Assembly (NCBI RefSeq): GCF_051014685.1
Contig: NW_027479445.1
Location: 59,351-123,350 of the forward strand
DNA from: Ptiloglossa arizonensis
Lineage: Eukaryota > Arthropoda > Insecta > Hymenoptera > Colletidae
DNA length: 64,000 nucleotides
Direction of reading: 5' to 3'
Shown: one piece after another, positions 36,621 through 49,630 of the stretch
Position numbering within the stretch: the stretch's first letter is position 1
Layout of the letters: every line of letters begins with the position of its first letter
The notes under the pieces: model-generated
The model's database searches: none
What the model saw: the letters and a program-made list of their open reading frames with translations, nothing else
Told to the model about the DNA's origin: nothing
Program-made: the position numbers and the translations under genes

Positions 36621-39000
36621 AGTAGATACTCGCCCGATTACAACGGTATGTGTATTTTTTCCCTAGGCCACTCTGGTTAAGCATTTGTAGCAGCAGAAAT
36701 GCGAAAAATTTGTTGCCTTCTCAAGCATTTCTTAGCTTCAAACTCCCATATCTCGCAAACGGATTAACCAAACCCAAAAATTCCTGCTGCGTCTGAATGT
36801 GGAAACTCGCCAGATTACAGGGGTATGTGTATTTTCTCCCTAGGCCGTTCTGGTTAAGCGTTTGGAGCAGCAGAAGTGCGAAAAATTTGTTGTCTTCTCA
36901 ACCATTTCTTAGCTTCAAACTCCCACATCTCGCGAACGGATTGACCAAACCCAAAAATTCCTATTGCGTCTGAAAGTAGAAACTCATACGATAACAACGG
37001 TATGTGTATTTTTTCCCAAGGCCATTCTGGTTAAGCGTTTGGAGCAGCTGAAGTGCGCAAAATTTGTTGCCTTCTCAACCATTTCTTAGCTTCCAACTCC
37101 CATATCTCGCGAACGGATTGACCAAACCCATAAATTCCTATTGCGTCTGAATGTAGAAACTCGCCCGATTACAACGGTATGTGTATTTTTTCCCAAGGCC
37201 ATTCTGGTTAAGCGTTTGGAGCAGCTGAAATGCGCAAAATTTGTTGCCTTCTCAACCATTTCTTAGCTCCCAACTCCCATATCTCGCGAACTGATTGACC
37301 AAACCCAAAAATTCCTACTGCGTCTGAATGTAGAAACTCCCCCGATTACAACGGTATGTGTATTTTTTCCCTAGGCCGTTCTGGTTAAGCGTTTGGGGCA
37401 GAAGAAGTGCGAAAAATTTGTTGCGTTCTCAACCATTTATTAGCTTCCAACTCCCATATCTCGCAAACGGATTGACCAAACCCAAAAATTCCTATTGCGT
37501 CTGAAAGTAGAAACTCATTCGATAACAACGGTATGTGTATTTTTTCCCAATGCCATTCTGGTTAAGCGTTTGGAGCAGCTGAAATGCGCAAAATTTGTTG
37601 CCTTCTCAACCATTTCTTAGCTCCCAACTCCCATATCTCGCGAACTGATTGACCAAACCCAAAAATTCCTACTGCGTCTGAATGTAGAAACTGCCCCGAT
37701 TACAAAGGTACGTGTATTTTTTCCCTACTCCATTCTGGTTAAGCGTTTGGATCAGCAGAAATGCGAAAAATTTGTTGTCTTCTCAACCATTTCTTAGCTT
37801 CAATCTGCCACATCTCGCGAACGGATTGACCAATCCCAAAAATTCCTACTATATCTGAAAGTAAATACTCGCCCGATTACAACAGTATGTGTATTTTTTC
37901 CCTAGGCCACTCTGGTTAAGCATTTGTAGCAGCAGAAGTGCGAAAAATTTGTTGCCTTCTCAAGCATTTCTTAGCTTCAAACTCCCATATCTCGCAAACG
38001 GATTAACCAAACCCAAAAATTCCTGCTGCGTCTGAATGTGGAAACTCGCCCGATTACAACGGTATGTGTATTTTTTCCCTAGGCCGTTCTGGTTAAGCGT
38101 TTGGAGCAGCAGAAGTGCGAAAAATTTGTTGTCTTCTCAACCATTTCTTAGCTTCAAACTCCCACATCTCGCGAACGGATTGACCAAACCCAAAAATTCC
38201 TATTGCGTCTGAAAGTAGAAACTCATACGATAACAACGGTATGTGTATTTTTTCCCAAGGCCTTTCTGGTTAAGCGTTTGGAGCAGCTGAAATGCGCAAA
38301 ATTTGTTGCCTTCTCAACCATTTCTCAGCTTCCAACTCCCATATCTCGCGAACGGATTGACCAAACCCAAAAATTCCTATTGCGTCTGAATGTAGAAACT
38401 CGCCCGATTACAACGGTATGTGTATTTTTTCCCTAGGCCATTCTGGTTAAGCGTTTGTAGCAGCAGAAGTGCGAAAAATTTGTTGCTTTCTCAAGCATTT
38501 CTTAGCTTCAAACTCCCATATCTCGCGAACGGATTGACCAAACCCAAAAATTCCTATTGCGTCTGAAAGTAGAAACTCATTCGATAACAACGGTATGTGT
38601 ATTTTTTCCCAAGGCCATTCTGGTTAAGCGTTTGGAGCAGCAGAAGTGCGAAAAATTTGTTGCCTTCTCAAACATTTCTTAGCTTCAAACTCCCATATCT
38701 CGCGAACGGATTGACCACACCCAAAAATTCCTGCTGCGTCTGAATGTAGAAACTCGCCCGATTACAACGGTATGTGTATTTTTTCCCTAGGCCGTTCTGG
38801 TTAAACGTTTGGGGCAGCAGAAGTGCGAAAAATTTGTTGCGTTCTCAACCATTTATTAGCTTCCAACTCCAATATCTCGCGAACGGATTGACCAAACCCA
38901 AAAATACCTGGTGCGTCTGAATGTAGAAACTCGCCCGATTACAACGGTATGTGTATTTTCTCCCTAGGCCATTCTGGTTAAGCGTTTGGAGCAGCAGAAG
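36621..39000 (+). repeat. Second copy of the start of block D, rearranged
   Basis: tagatactcgccc at 36624 matches 28844 (offset 7780) and the following monomers match in order for about 550 bp. Further right the offset shifts to 8842, six monomers more (ccttctcaaac at 38663 and 29821), showing extra monomers in this copy. The rare ttccaactccaatatc near 38865 matches 30015. No gene is present. Confidence 0.7.
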
Positions 39001-42000
39001 TGCGAAAAATTTGTTGTCTTCTCAACCATTTCTTAGCTTCAAACTCCCACATCTCGCGAACGGATTGATCAAACCCAAAAATTCCTACTACATCTGAAAG
39101 TAGAAACTCGCCCGATTACAAAGGTATGTGTATTTCTTCCCTAGTCCATTCTGGTTAAGCGTTTGGATCAGCAGAAATGCGAAAAATTTGTTGTCTTCTC
39201 AACCATTTCTTAGCTTCAAACTGCCACATCTCGCGAACGGATTGACCAATCCCAAAAATTCCTACTATATCTGAAAGTAGAAACTCGCCCGATTACACAG
39301 GTATGTGTATTTTATCACTAGGCTATTCAGGTTAAGCGTTTGGAGCAGCAGAAGTGCGAAAAATTTGTTGCCTTCTCAAGCATTTCTTAGCTTCAAACTC
39401 CCATATCTCGCGAACGGATTAACCAAACCCAAAAATTCCTGCTGCGTCTGAATGTGGAAACTCGCCCGATTACAACGGTATGTGTATTTTCTCCCTAGGC
39501 CGTTCTGGTTAAGCGTTTAGAGCAGCAGAAGTGCGAAAAATTTGTTGTGTTCTCAACCATTTCTTAGCTTCAAACTCCCATATCTCGCGAACGGATTGAC
39601 CAAACCCAAAAATTCCTATTGCGTCTGAAAGTAGAAACTCGTACGATAACAACTGTATGTGGCTTTTTTCCCAAGGCCATTCTGGTTAAGCGTTTGGAGC
39701 AGCTGAAATGCGCAAAATTTGTTGCCTTCTCAAGCATTTCTTAGCTTCCAACTCTCATATCGCGCGAACGGATTTACCAAACCCAAAAATTTCTATTACA
39801 TCTGAAAGTAGAAGCTCGCCCGGTTACAACGGTATGTGTATTTTTCCCTAGGCCATTCTGGTTAAGCGTTTGGAGCAGCAGAAGTGCGAAAAATTTGTTG
39901 TTTCCTCAACCATTTCTTAGCTTCAAACTCCCACATCTCGCGAACGGATTGATCAAACCCAAAAATTCATACTACATCCGAAAGTAGAAACTCGCCCGAT
40001 TACAGTGGTATGTGTATTTTTTCCCTAGGCCATTCTGGTTAAGCGTTTGGAGCAGCAGAAGTGCGAAAAATTTGTTGTCTTCTCAACCATTTCTTAGCTT
40101 CAAACTCCCGCATCTCGCGAACGGATTGATCAAACCCAAAAATTCCTACTACATCTGAAAGTAGAAACTCGCCCGATTACAAAGGTATGTGTATTTTTTC
40201 CCTAGTCCATTCTGGTTAAGCGTTTGGAGCAGCAGAAGTGCGAAAAATTTGTTGTCTTCTCAACCATTTCTTAGCTTCAAACTCCCATATCTCGCGAACG
40301 GATTGACCAAACCCAAAAATTCCTATTGCGTCTGAAAGTAGAAACTCGTACGATAACAACGGTATGTGTCTTTTTTCCCAAGGCCAATCTGGTTAAGCGT
40401 TTGAAGCAGCTGAAATGCGCAAAATTTGTTGCCTTCTCAACCATTTCTTAGCTTCCAACTCTTATATCGCGCGAACGGATTGATCAAACCCAAAAATTCC
40501 TACTACATCTGAAAGTAGAAACTCGCCCGATTACAAAGGTATGGGTATTTTTTCCCTAGTCCATTCTGGTTAAGCGTTTGGATCAGCAGAAGTGCGAAAA
40601 ATTTGTTGTCTTCTCAACCATTTCTTAGCTTCAAACAGCCACATCACGCGAACGGATTGACCAAACCCAAAAATTCCTGCTGCGTCTGAAAGTAGAAACT
40701 CGCCCGATTACAAAGGTATGTGTATTTCTTCCCTAGTCCATTCTGGTTAAGCGTTTGGATCAGCAGAAATGCGAAAAATTTGTTGTCTTCTCAACCATTT
40801 CTTAGCTTCAAACTGCCACATCTCGCGAACGGATTGACCAATCCCAAAAATTCCTACTATATCTGAAAGTAGAAACTCGCCCGATTACACAGGTATGTGT
40901 ATTTTATCACTAGGCTATTCAGGTTAAGCGTTTGGAGCAGCAGAACGGCGAAAAATTTGTTGCCTTCTCAAGCATTTCTTAGCTTCAAACTCCCATATCT
41001 CGCGAACGGATTAACCAAACCCAAAAATTCCTGCTGCGTCTGAATGTGGAAACTCGCCCGATTACAACGGTATGTGTATTTTCTCCCTAGGCCGTTCTGG
41101 TTAAGCGTTTAGAGCAGCAGAAGTGCGAAAAATTTGTTGTGTTCTCAACCATTGCTTAGCTTCAAACTCCCATATCTCGCGAACGGATTGACCAAACCCA
41201 AAAATTCCTATTGCGTCTGAAAGTAGAAACTCGTACGATAACAACTGTATGTGGCTTTCTTCCCAAGGCCATTCTGGTTAAGCGTTTGGAGCAGCTGAAA
41301 TGCGCAAAATTTGTTGCCTTCTCAACCATTTCTTAGCTTCCAACTCTCATATCGCGCGAACGGATTTACCAAACCCAAAAATTTCTATTACATCTGAAAG
41401 TAGAAGCTCGCCCGGTTACAACGGTATGTGTATTTTTCCCTAGGCCATTCTGGTTAAGCGTTTGGAGCAGCAGAAGTGCGAAAAATTTGTTGTTTCCTCA
41501 ACCATTTCTTAGCTTCAAACTCCCACATCTCGCGAACGGATTGATCAAACCCAAAAATTCATACTACATCCGAAAGTAGAAACTCGCCCGATTACAGTGG
41601 TATGTGTATTTTTTCCCTAGGCCATTCTGGTTAAGCGTTTGGAGCAGCAGAAGTGCGAAAAATTTGTTGTCTTCTCAACCATTTCTTAGCTTCAAACTCC
41701 CGCATCTCGCGAACGGATTGATCAAACCCAAAAATTCCTACTACATCTGAAAGTAGAAACTCGCCCGATTACAAAGGTATGTGTATTTTTTCCCTAGTCC
41801 ATTCTGGTTAAGCGTTTGGAGCAGCAGAAGTGCGAAAAATTTGTTGTCTTCTCAACCATTTCTTAGCTTCAAACTCCCATATCTCGCGAACGGATTGACC
41901 AAACCCAAAAATTCCTATTGCGTCTGAAAGTAGAAACTCGTACGATAACAACGGTATGTGTCTTTTTTCCCAAGGCCATTCTGGTTAAGCGTTTGAAGCA

Positions 42001-42316
42001 GCTGAAATGCGCAAAATTTGTTGCCTTCTCAACCATTTCTTAGCTTCCAACTCTTATATCGCGCGAACGGATTGATCAAACCCAAAAATTCCTACTACAT
42101 CTGAAAGTAGAAACTCGCCCGATTACAAAGGTATGGGTATTTTTTCCCTAGTCCATTCTGGTTAAGCGTTTGGATCAGCAGAAATGCGAAAAATTTGTTG
42201 TCTTCTCAACCATTTCTTAGCTTCAAACAGCCACATCTCGCGAACGGATTGACCAATCCCAAAAATTCCTACTACATCTGAAAGTAGAAACTCGCCCGAT
42301 TACACAGGTATGTGTA
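39001..42316 (+). repeat. 9-mer HOR (about 1592 bp), second cluster
   Basis: ttttatcact at 39310 returns at 40902 (1592 bp), and a related ttttttcact at 42317 (1415 bp, eight monomers). gtatgtggctt returns at 39659 and 41251, and ggtatgggta at 40539 and 42130 (1591 bp). The first unit equals the block D unit near 31881 at offset 7429. Block D units and these are therefore copies of one 9-mer family placed in two clusters. Confidence 0.76.
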
Positions 42317-43164
42317 TTTTTTCACTAGGCTATTCAGGTTAAGCGTTTGGAGCAGCAGAAGTGCGAAAAATTTGTTGCCTTCTCAAGCATTTCTTAGCTT
42401 CAAACTCCCATATCTCGCGAACGGATTAACCAAACCCAAAAATTCCTGCTGCGTCTGAATGTGGAAACTCGCCCGATTACAACGGTATGTGTATTTTCTC
42501 CCTAGGCCGTTCTGGTTAAGCGTTTAGAGCAGCAGAAGTGCGAAAACTTTGTTGTGTTCTCAACCATTTCTTAGCTTCAAACTCCCATATCTCGCGAACG
42601 GATTGACCAAACCCAAAAATTCCTATTGCGTCTGAAAGTAGAAACTCGTACGATAACAACGGTATGTGTCTTTTTTCCCAAGGCCATTCTGGTTAAGCGT
42701 TTGGAGCAGCTGAAATGCGCAAAATTTGTTGCCTTCTCAACCATTTCTTAGCTTCCAACTCTCATATCGCGCGAACGGATTTACCAAACCCAAAAATTTC
42801 TATTACATCTGAAAGTAGAAGCTCGCCCGGTTACAACGGTATGTGTATTTTTCCCTCGGCCATTCTGGTTAAGCGTTTGAAGCAGCTGAAATGCGCAAAA
42901 TTTGTTGCCTTCTCAACCATTTCTTAGCTTCCAACTCTTATATCGCGCGAACGGATTGATCAAACCCAAAAATTCCTACTACATCTGAAAGTAGAAACTC
43001 GCCCGATTACAAAGGTATGTGTATTTTTTCCCTAGTCCATTCTGGTTAAGCGTTTGGATCAGCAGAAATGCGAAAAATTTGTTGTCTTCTCAACCATTTC
43101 TTAGCTTCAAACAGCCACATCTCGCGAACGGATTGACCAATCCCAAAAATTCCTACTACATCTG
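42317..43164 (+). repeat. Satellite monomers bordering blocks E and F
   Basis: About five monomers continue the 9-mer family (tcgcgcgaacgg, ttccctcggcc near 42852, cttatatcgcgcg near 42935) and then change to the block F style at ggcatgtgta. The ttccctcggcc variant also occurs near 32945, tying this end to block D. Nothing but satellite is seen. Confidence 0.7.
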
Positions 43165-46000
43165 AAAGTAGAAGCTCGCCCGATTACAACGGCATGTGTA
43201 TTTTTCCCTAGGCCATTCTGGTTAAGCGATTGGAGCAGCAGAAGTGCGAAAAATTGGTTGTTTTCTCAACCACATCTTAGCTTCAAACTCCCACATCTCG
43301 CGAACGGATTGACCAAACCCAAAAATATCCTACTACATCTGAAAGTAGAAATTCGCCCGATTACAACGGTATGTGTATTTTTTCCCTAGGCCATTCTGGT
43401 TAAGCGTTTGGAGCAGCAGAAGTGCGAAAAATTTGTTGCCTTCTCAAACATTTCTTAGCTTCAAACTCCCATATCTCGCGAACGGATTGACCACACCCAA
43501 AAATTCATGCTGCGTCTGAAAGCAGAAACTTGCCCGATTACAGCGGTATGTGTATTTTTTCCCTAGGCCGTTCTGGTTAAGCGTTTGGGGCAGCAGAAGT
43601 GCGCAAAATTTGTTGCCTTCTCAACCATTTATTAGCTTCCAACTCCCATATCTCGCGAACGGATTGACCAAACCCAAAAATTTCTATTACATATGAAAGT
43701 AGAAGCTCGCACGATTACAACGGCATGTGTATCTTTCCCTAGGCCTTTCTGGTTAAGCGATTGGAGCAGCAGAAGTGCGAAAAATTTGTTGTTTTCTCAA
43801 CCATTTATTAGCTTCCAACTCCCATATCTCGCGAACGGATTGACCAAACCCAAAAATTTCTATTACATATGAAAGTAGAAGCTCGCCCGATTACAACGGT
43901 ATGTGTATTTTTACCCAAGGCCATTCTGGTTAAGCGTTTGGAGCAGCTGAAATGCGCAAGATTTGTTTCCTTCTCAGCCATTTCTTAGCTTCCAACTCCC
44001 ATATCTCGCGAACGCATTGACCAATCCCAAAAAATTCCTATTGCGTCTGAATGTAGAAACTCGCCCGATTACAACGGTATGTGTATTTTTTCCCTAGGCC
44101 ATTCTGGTTAAGCGTTTGGGGCAGCAGAAGTGCGAAAAATTTGTTGCCTTCTCAAACATTTCTTAGTTTCAAACTCCCATATCTCGCGAACGGATTGACC
44201 ACACCCAAAAATTCATGCTGCGTTTTAATGTCGAAACTCGCCCGACTAAAACGGTATGTGTATTTTTCCCTAAGCCGTTCTGGTTAAGCGTTTGGGGCAG
44301 CAGAAGTGCGAAAAATTTGTTGCCTTCTCAAACATTTCTTAGCTTCCAACTCGCATATCGCGGGAACGGATTGACCAAACCCAAAAATTTCTATTACATA
44401 TGGAAGTAGAAGCTCGCCCGATTACAACGGCATGTGTATTTTTCCCTAGGCCATTCTGGTTAAGCGATTGGAGCAGCAGAAGTGCGAAAAATTGGTTGTT
44501 TTCTCAACCACATCTTAGCTTCAAACTCCCACATCTCGCGAACGGATTGACCAAACCCAAAAATATCCTACTACATCTGAAAGTAGAAATTCGCCCGATT
44601 ACAACGGTATGTGCATTTTTTCCCCTAGGCCATTCTGGTTAAGCGTTTGGAGCAGCAGAAGTGCGAAAAATTTGTTGTCTTCTTAACCATTTCTTAGCTT
44701 CAAACTCCCACATCTCGCGAACGGATTGACCAAACCCAAAAATTCCTGCTACATCTGAAAGTAGAAATTCGCCCGATTACAACGGTATGTGCATTTTTTC
44801 CCCTAGGCCATTCTGGTTAAGCGTTTGGAGCAACAGAAGTGCGAAAAATTTGTTGCCTTCTCAAACATTTCTTAGCTTCAAACTCCCATATCCCGCGAAC
44901 GGATTGACCACACCCAAAAATTCATGCTGCGTCTGAATGTAGAAACTTGCCCTATTACAACGGTATGTGTATTTTCTCCCTAGGCCATTCTGGTTAAGTT
45001 TTTGGAGCAGCAGATGTGCGAAAAATTTGTTGCCTTCTCAACCATTTCTTAGCTTCAAACTCCTATATCTCGCGAACGGATTGACCAAGCCCAAAAATTC
45101 CTACTGCGTCTGAATGTAGAAACTCGCCCGATTACAACGGTATGTGTATTTTTCCCTAGGCCACTCTGGTTAAGCGTTTGGAGCAGCAGAAGTGCGAAAA
45201 ATTTGTTGTCTTCTCAACCATTTCTTAGCTTCAAACTCCCACATCTCGCGAACGGATTGATCAAACCCAAAAATTACTACTACATCTGAAAGTAGAAACT
45301 CGCCCGCTTACAAAGGTATGTGTATTTTTTCCCTAGGCCATTCTGGTTAAGCGTTTGGAGCAGCAGAAGTGCGAAAAATTTGTTGCCTTCTCAAACATTT
45401 CTTAGTTTCAAACTCCCATATCTCGCGAACGGATTGACCACACCCAAAAATTCATGCTGCGTTTTAATGTCGAAACTCGCCCGACTAAAACGGTATGTGT
45501 ATTTTTCCCTCAGCCGTTCTGGTTAAGCGTTTGGGGCAGCAGAAGTGCGAAAAATTTGTCGCCTTCTCAACCATTTATTAACTTCAAACACCCATATCTC
45601 GCGAACGGATTGACCAAACCCAAAAATTTCTATTACATATGAAAGTAGAAGCTCGCCCGATTACAACGGCATGTGTATTTTTCCCTAGGCCATTCTGGTT
45701 AAGCGATTGGAGCAGCAGAAGTGCGAAAAATTTGTTGTTTTCTCAACCACATCTTAGCTTCAAACTCCCACATCTCGCGAACGGATTGACCAAACCCAAA
45801 AATATCCTACTGCATCTGAAAGTAGATACTCGCCCAATTACAACGGTATGTGTATTTTTTCCCTAGGCCATTCTGGTTAAGCGTTTGGAGCAGCAGAAGT
45901 GCGAAAAATTTGTTTTCTTCTCAACCATTTCTTAGCTTCAAACTCCCATATCTCGCGAACGGGTTGACCACACTTAAAAATTCCTGCTGCGTCTGAATGT
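43165..46000 (+). repeat. Block F: 7-mer periodicity (1238-1239 bp), diverged
   Basis: The insertion variant aaaaatatcc occurs at 43321, 44559 and 45798, spaced 1238 and 1239 bp (7 x 177). The gcgttttaatgtcg variant recurs near 44220 and 45459 at the same spacing. The unit starting near 43165 matches only in part, so the first copy is shuffled. The block introduces tattacatatgaaag, which I find only from 43.6 kb rightward. Differences between neighbouring units are clearly more numerous than in block C. Confidence 0.75.
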
Positions 46001-48044
46001 AGAAACTCGCCCGATTACAAAGATATGTGTATTTTTTCCCTAGGCCATTCTGATTAAGCATTTGGAGCAACACAAGTGCGAAAAATTTGTTGGCTTCTCA
46101 AGCATTTCTTAGCTTCAAACACCCCTATCTCGCGAACGGATTGACCAAACCCAAAAATTCCTGCTGCGTCTGAATGTAGAAACTCGCCCGATTACAACGG
46201 TATGTGTATTTTTTCCCTAGGCCATTCCGGTTAAGCGTTTGGAGCAGCAGAAGTGCGAAAAATTTGTTGCCTTATCAACGATTTCTTAGCTTCAAACTCC
46301 CACATCTCGCGAACGGATTGACCAAACCCAAAAATTCCTACTACATCTGAATGTAGAAACTCGCACGATTAGAACGTATGTGTATTTTTTCCTAGGCCAT
46401 TCTGGTTAAGCGTTTGGAGCAGCAGAAGTGCGAAAAATTTGTTGTCTTCTCAACCATTTCTTAGCTTCAAACTCCCACATCTCGCGAACGGATTGATCAA
46501 ACCCAAAAATTCCTACTACATCTGAAAGTAGAAACTCGCCCGATTACAACAGTATGTGTATTTTTTCCCTAGGCCATTCTGGTTAAGCGTTTGGTGCAGC
46601 AAAAGTGCGAAAAATTTGTTGTCTTCTCAACCATTTCTTAGCTTCAAACTCCCACATCTCGCGAACCGATTGACCAAACCCAAATATTCCTACTACATCT
46701 GAAAGTAGAAACTCGCCCGATTACAAAGGTATGTGTATTTTTTCACTAGGCCATTCTGATTAAGCGTTTGGAGCAGCAGAAGTGCGAAAAATTTGTTGTC
46801 TTCTCAACTATTTCTTAGCTTCAAACTCCCACATCTCGCGAACGGATTGACCAAACCCAAAAATTCCTACTACATCTGAATGTAGAAACTCGCCCGATTA
46901 CAACGTATGTGTATTTTTCCCTAGACCATTCTGGTTAAGCGTTTGGAGCAGCAGAAGTGCGAAAAATTTGTTGTCTTCTCAACTATTTCTTAGCTTCAAA
47001 CTCCCACATCTCGCGAACGGACTGATCAAACCCAAAAATTCCTACTACATCTGAAAGTAGAAACTCGCCCGATTAGAAAGGTATGTGTATTTTTTCCCTA
47101 GTCCATTCTGGTTAAGCGTTTGGAGAAGCAGAAATGCGAAAAATTTGTTGTCTTCTCAACCATTTCTTAGTTTCAAACTGCCATATCTCGCGAACGGATT
47201 GAACAAACCCAAAAATTCCTACTATATCTGAAAGTAGAAACTCGCCCGATTACAACAGTATGTGTATTTTTTCCCTAGGCCATTCTGGTTAAGCGTTTGG
47301 AGCAGCAGAAGTGTGAAAAATTTGTTGCCTTCTCAACCATTTCTTAGCTTCAAACTCCCACATCACGCGAACGGATTGACCAAACCCAAAAATTCCTACT
47401 ACATTTGAAAGTAGAAACTCGCCCGATTACAACGGTATGTGTATTTTCTTCCTAGGCCGTTCTGGTTAAGCTTTGGTGCAGCAGAAGTGCGAAAAATTTG
47501 TTGTTTTCTGAACCACATCTTAGCATCAAACTCCCATATCTCGCGAACGGATTGACCACACCCAAAAATTCATGCTGCGTCTGAATGTAGAAACTCGCCC
47601 GATTACAACGGTATGTGTATTTTTTCCCTAGGCCATTCTGGTTAAGCGCTTGGAGCAGCAGAAGTGCGAAAAATTTGTTGCCTTCTCAACCATTTCTTAG
47701 CTTCAAACTCCCACATCTCGCGAACGGATTGACCAAACCCAAAAATTCCTACTACATCTGAATGTAGAAACTCGCCCGATTAGAAAGGTATGTGTATTTT
47801 TTCCCTAGTCCATTCTTGTTAAGCGTTTGGAGAAGCAGAAATGCGAAAAATTTGTTGTCTTCTCAACCATTTCTTAGTTTCAAACTGCCATATCTCTCGA
47901 ACGGATTGAACAAACCCAAAAATTCCTACTATATCTGAAAGTAGAAACTCGCCCGATTACAACAGTATGTGTATTTTTTCCCTAGGCCATTCTGGTTAAG
48001 CGTTTGGAGCAGCAGAAGTGTGAAAAATTTGTTGCCTTCTCAAA
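46001..48044 (+). repeat. Heterogeneous satellite monomers, left part of block G
   Basis: About 11-12 monomers with many private changes and small indels: a missing G in acgtatg (46375, 46904), a one-base loss in gctttggtg (47470), gattagaa words and gtgtgaaaaa. I see no clear multi-monomer unit and no gene. It looks like older, less homogenised array. Confidence 0.7.
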
Positions 48045-49630
48045 CATTTCTTAGCTTCAAACTCCCACATCTCGCGAACGGATTGACCAAACCCAAAAAT
48101 TCCTACTACATCTGAAAGTAGAAACTCGCCCGATTACAACGGTATGTGTATTTTCTTCCTAGGCCGTTCTGGTTAAGCGTTTGGTGCAGCAGAAGTGCGA
48201 AAAATTTGTTGTTTTCTGAACCACATCTTAGCATCAAACTCCCATATCTCGCGAACGAATTGACCAAACCCAAAAATTCCTGCTGCGTCTGAATGTAGAA
48301 ACTCGCCCGATTACAACGGTGTGTGTATTTTTTCCCTAGCCCATTCTGGTTAAGCGTTTGGAGCAGCAGAATTGCGAAAAATTTGTTGTTTCTCAACCAT
48401 TTCTTAGCTTCAAACTCCCATAACTCGCGAACGGATTGTCCAAACCCAAAAATTCCTATTGCCTCTGAAAGTAGAAACTCGTACGAAAACAACGGTGTGT
48501 GTATTTTTTCCCTAGGCCATTCTGGTTATGCGTTTGGAGTAGCAGAAGTGCGAAAAATTTGTTGCCTTCTCAACGATTTCTTAGCTTCAAACTCCCACAT
48601 CTCGCGAACGGATTGATCAAACCCAAAAATTCTTACTACATCTGAAAGTAGAAACTCGCCCGATTACAAGAGTATGTGTATTTTTTCCCTAGGCCATTCT
48701 GGTTAAGCGTTTGGTGCAGCAAAAGTGCGAAAAATTTGTTGTCTTCTCAACCATTTCTTAGCTTCAAACTCCCACATCTCGCGAACCGATTGACCAAACC
48801 CAAAAATTCCTTCTACATCTGAAAGTAGAAACTCGCCCGATTACAAAGGCATGTGTATTTTTTCCCTAGGCCATTCTGGTTAAGCGTTTGGAACAGCAGA
48901 AGTGCGAAAAATTTGTTGCCTTCTCAAACATTTCTTAGCTTCAAACTCCCATATCTCGGGAACGGGTTGACCACACCCAAAAATTCCTGCTGCGTCTGAA
49001 TGTAGAAACTCGCCCGATTACAACGGTATGTGAATTTTTTCCCTAGGCCATTCTGGTTAAGCGTTTGGTGCAGCAAAAGTGCGAAAAATTTGTTGTCTTC
49101 TCAACCATTTCTTAGCTTCAAACTCCCATATCGCGCGAACGGATTGACCAAACCCAAAAATTTCTATTACATATGAAAGTAGAAGCTCGCCCGATTACAA
49201 CGGCATGTGTATTTTTCCCTAGGCCATTCTGGTTAAGCGTTTGGAGCAGCAGAAATGCGAAAAATTTGTTGTCTTCTCAACCATTTCTTAGCTTCAAACT
49301 GCCACATCTCGCGAACGGATTGACCAAACCCAAAAATTCCTACTATATCTGAAAGTAGAAACTCGCCCGATTACAAAGGTATGTGTATTCTTTCCCTAGG
49401 CCATTCTGGTTAAGCGTTTGGAGCAGCAGAAGTGCGAAAAATTTGTTGTCTTCTCAACCATTTCTTAGCTACAAACTCCCACATCTCGCGAACGGATTGA
49501 CCAAACCCAAAAATTCCTATTGCGTCTGAAAGTAGAAACCCGTACGATAACAACGGTATGTGTATTTCTTCCCAAGGCCATTCTGTTAAGCGTCTGGAGC
49601 AGGTGAAATGCGCAAAATTTGTTGCCTTCT
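48045..49630 (+). repeat. Nine-monomer duplicated segment, copy 1
   Basis: About 1.59 kb repeated at 51401-52987 (offset 3355-3356). Shared private features include ttgtttctcaacc (a three-base loss near 48388), cataactcgcg, the gtccaaaccc/cctctgaaag/cgtacgaaaac monomer and gtctggagcaggtg. The match is interrupted by a small patch near 49050-49130, where the other copy has ggccgttctgg and gcttttgggg, consistent with gene conversion. Confidence 0.78.

Noticed and set aside
38203..38436. 77-codon frame crossing a whole monomer, hinting at a decayed coding repeat
   Set aside because: It is open only because this monomer has cccaagg instead of ccctagg and tctcag instead of tcttag. About two stops per 59 codons elsewhere is near the random expectation.
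48106..48492. 128-codon open frame on the minus strand, repeated at 51462-51848
   Set aside because: It is the translated satellite; the second copy exists because the surrounding nine-monomer segment is duplicated. No start context, domain or codon signal.
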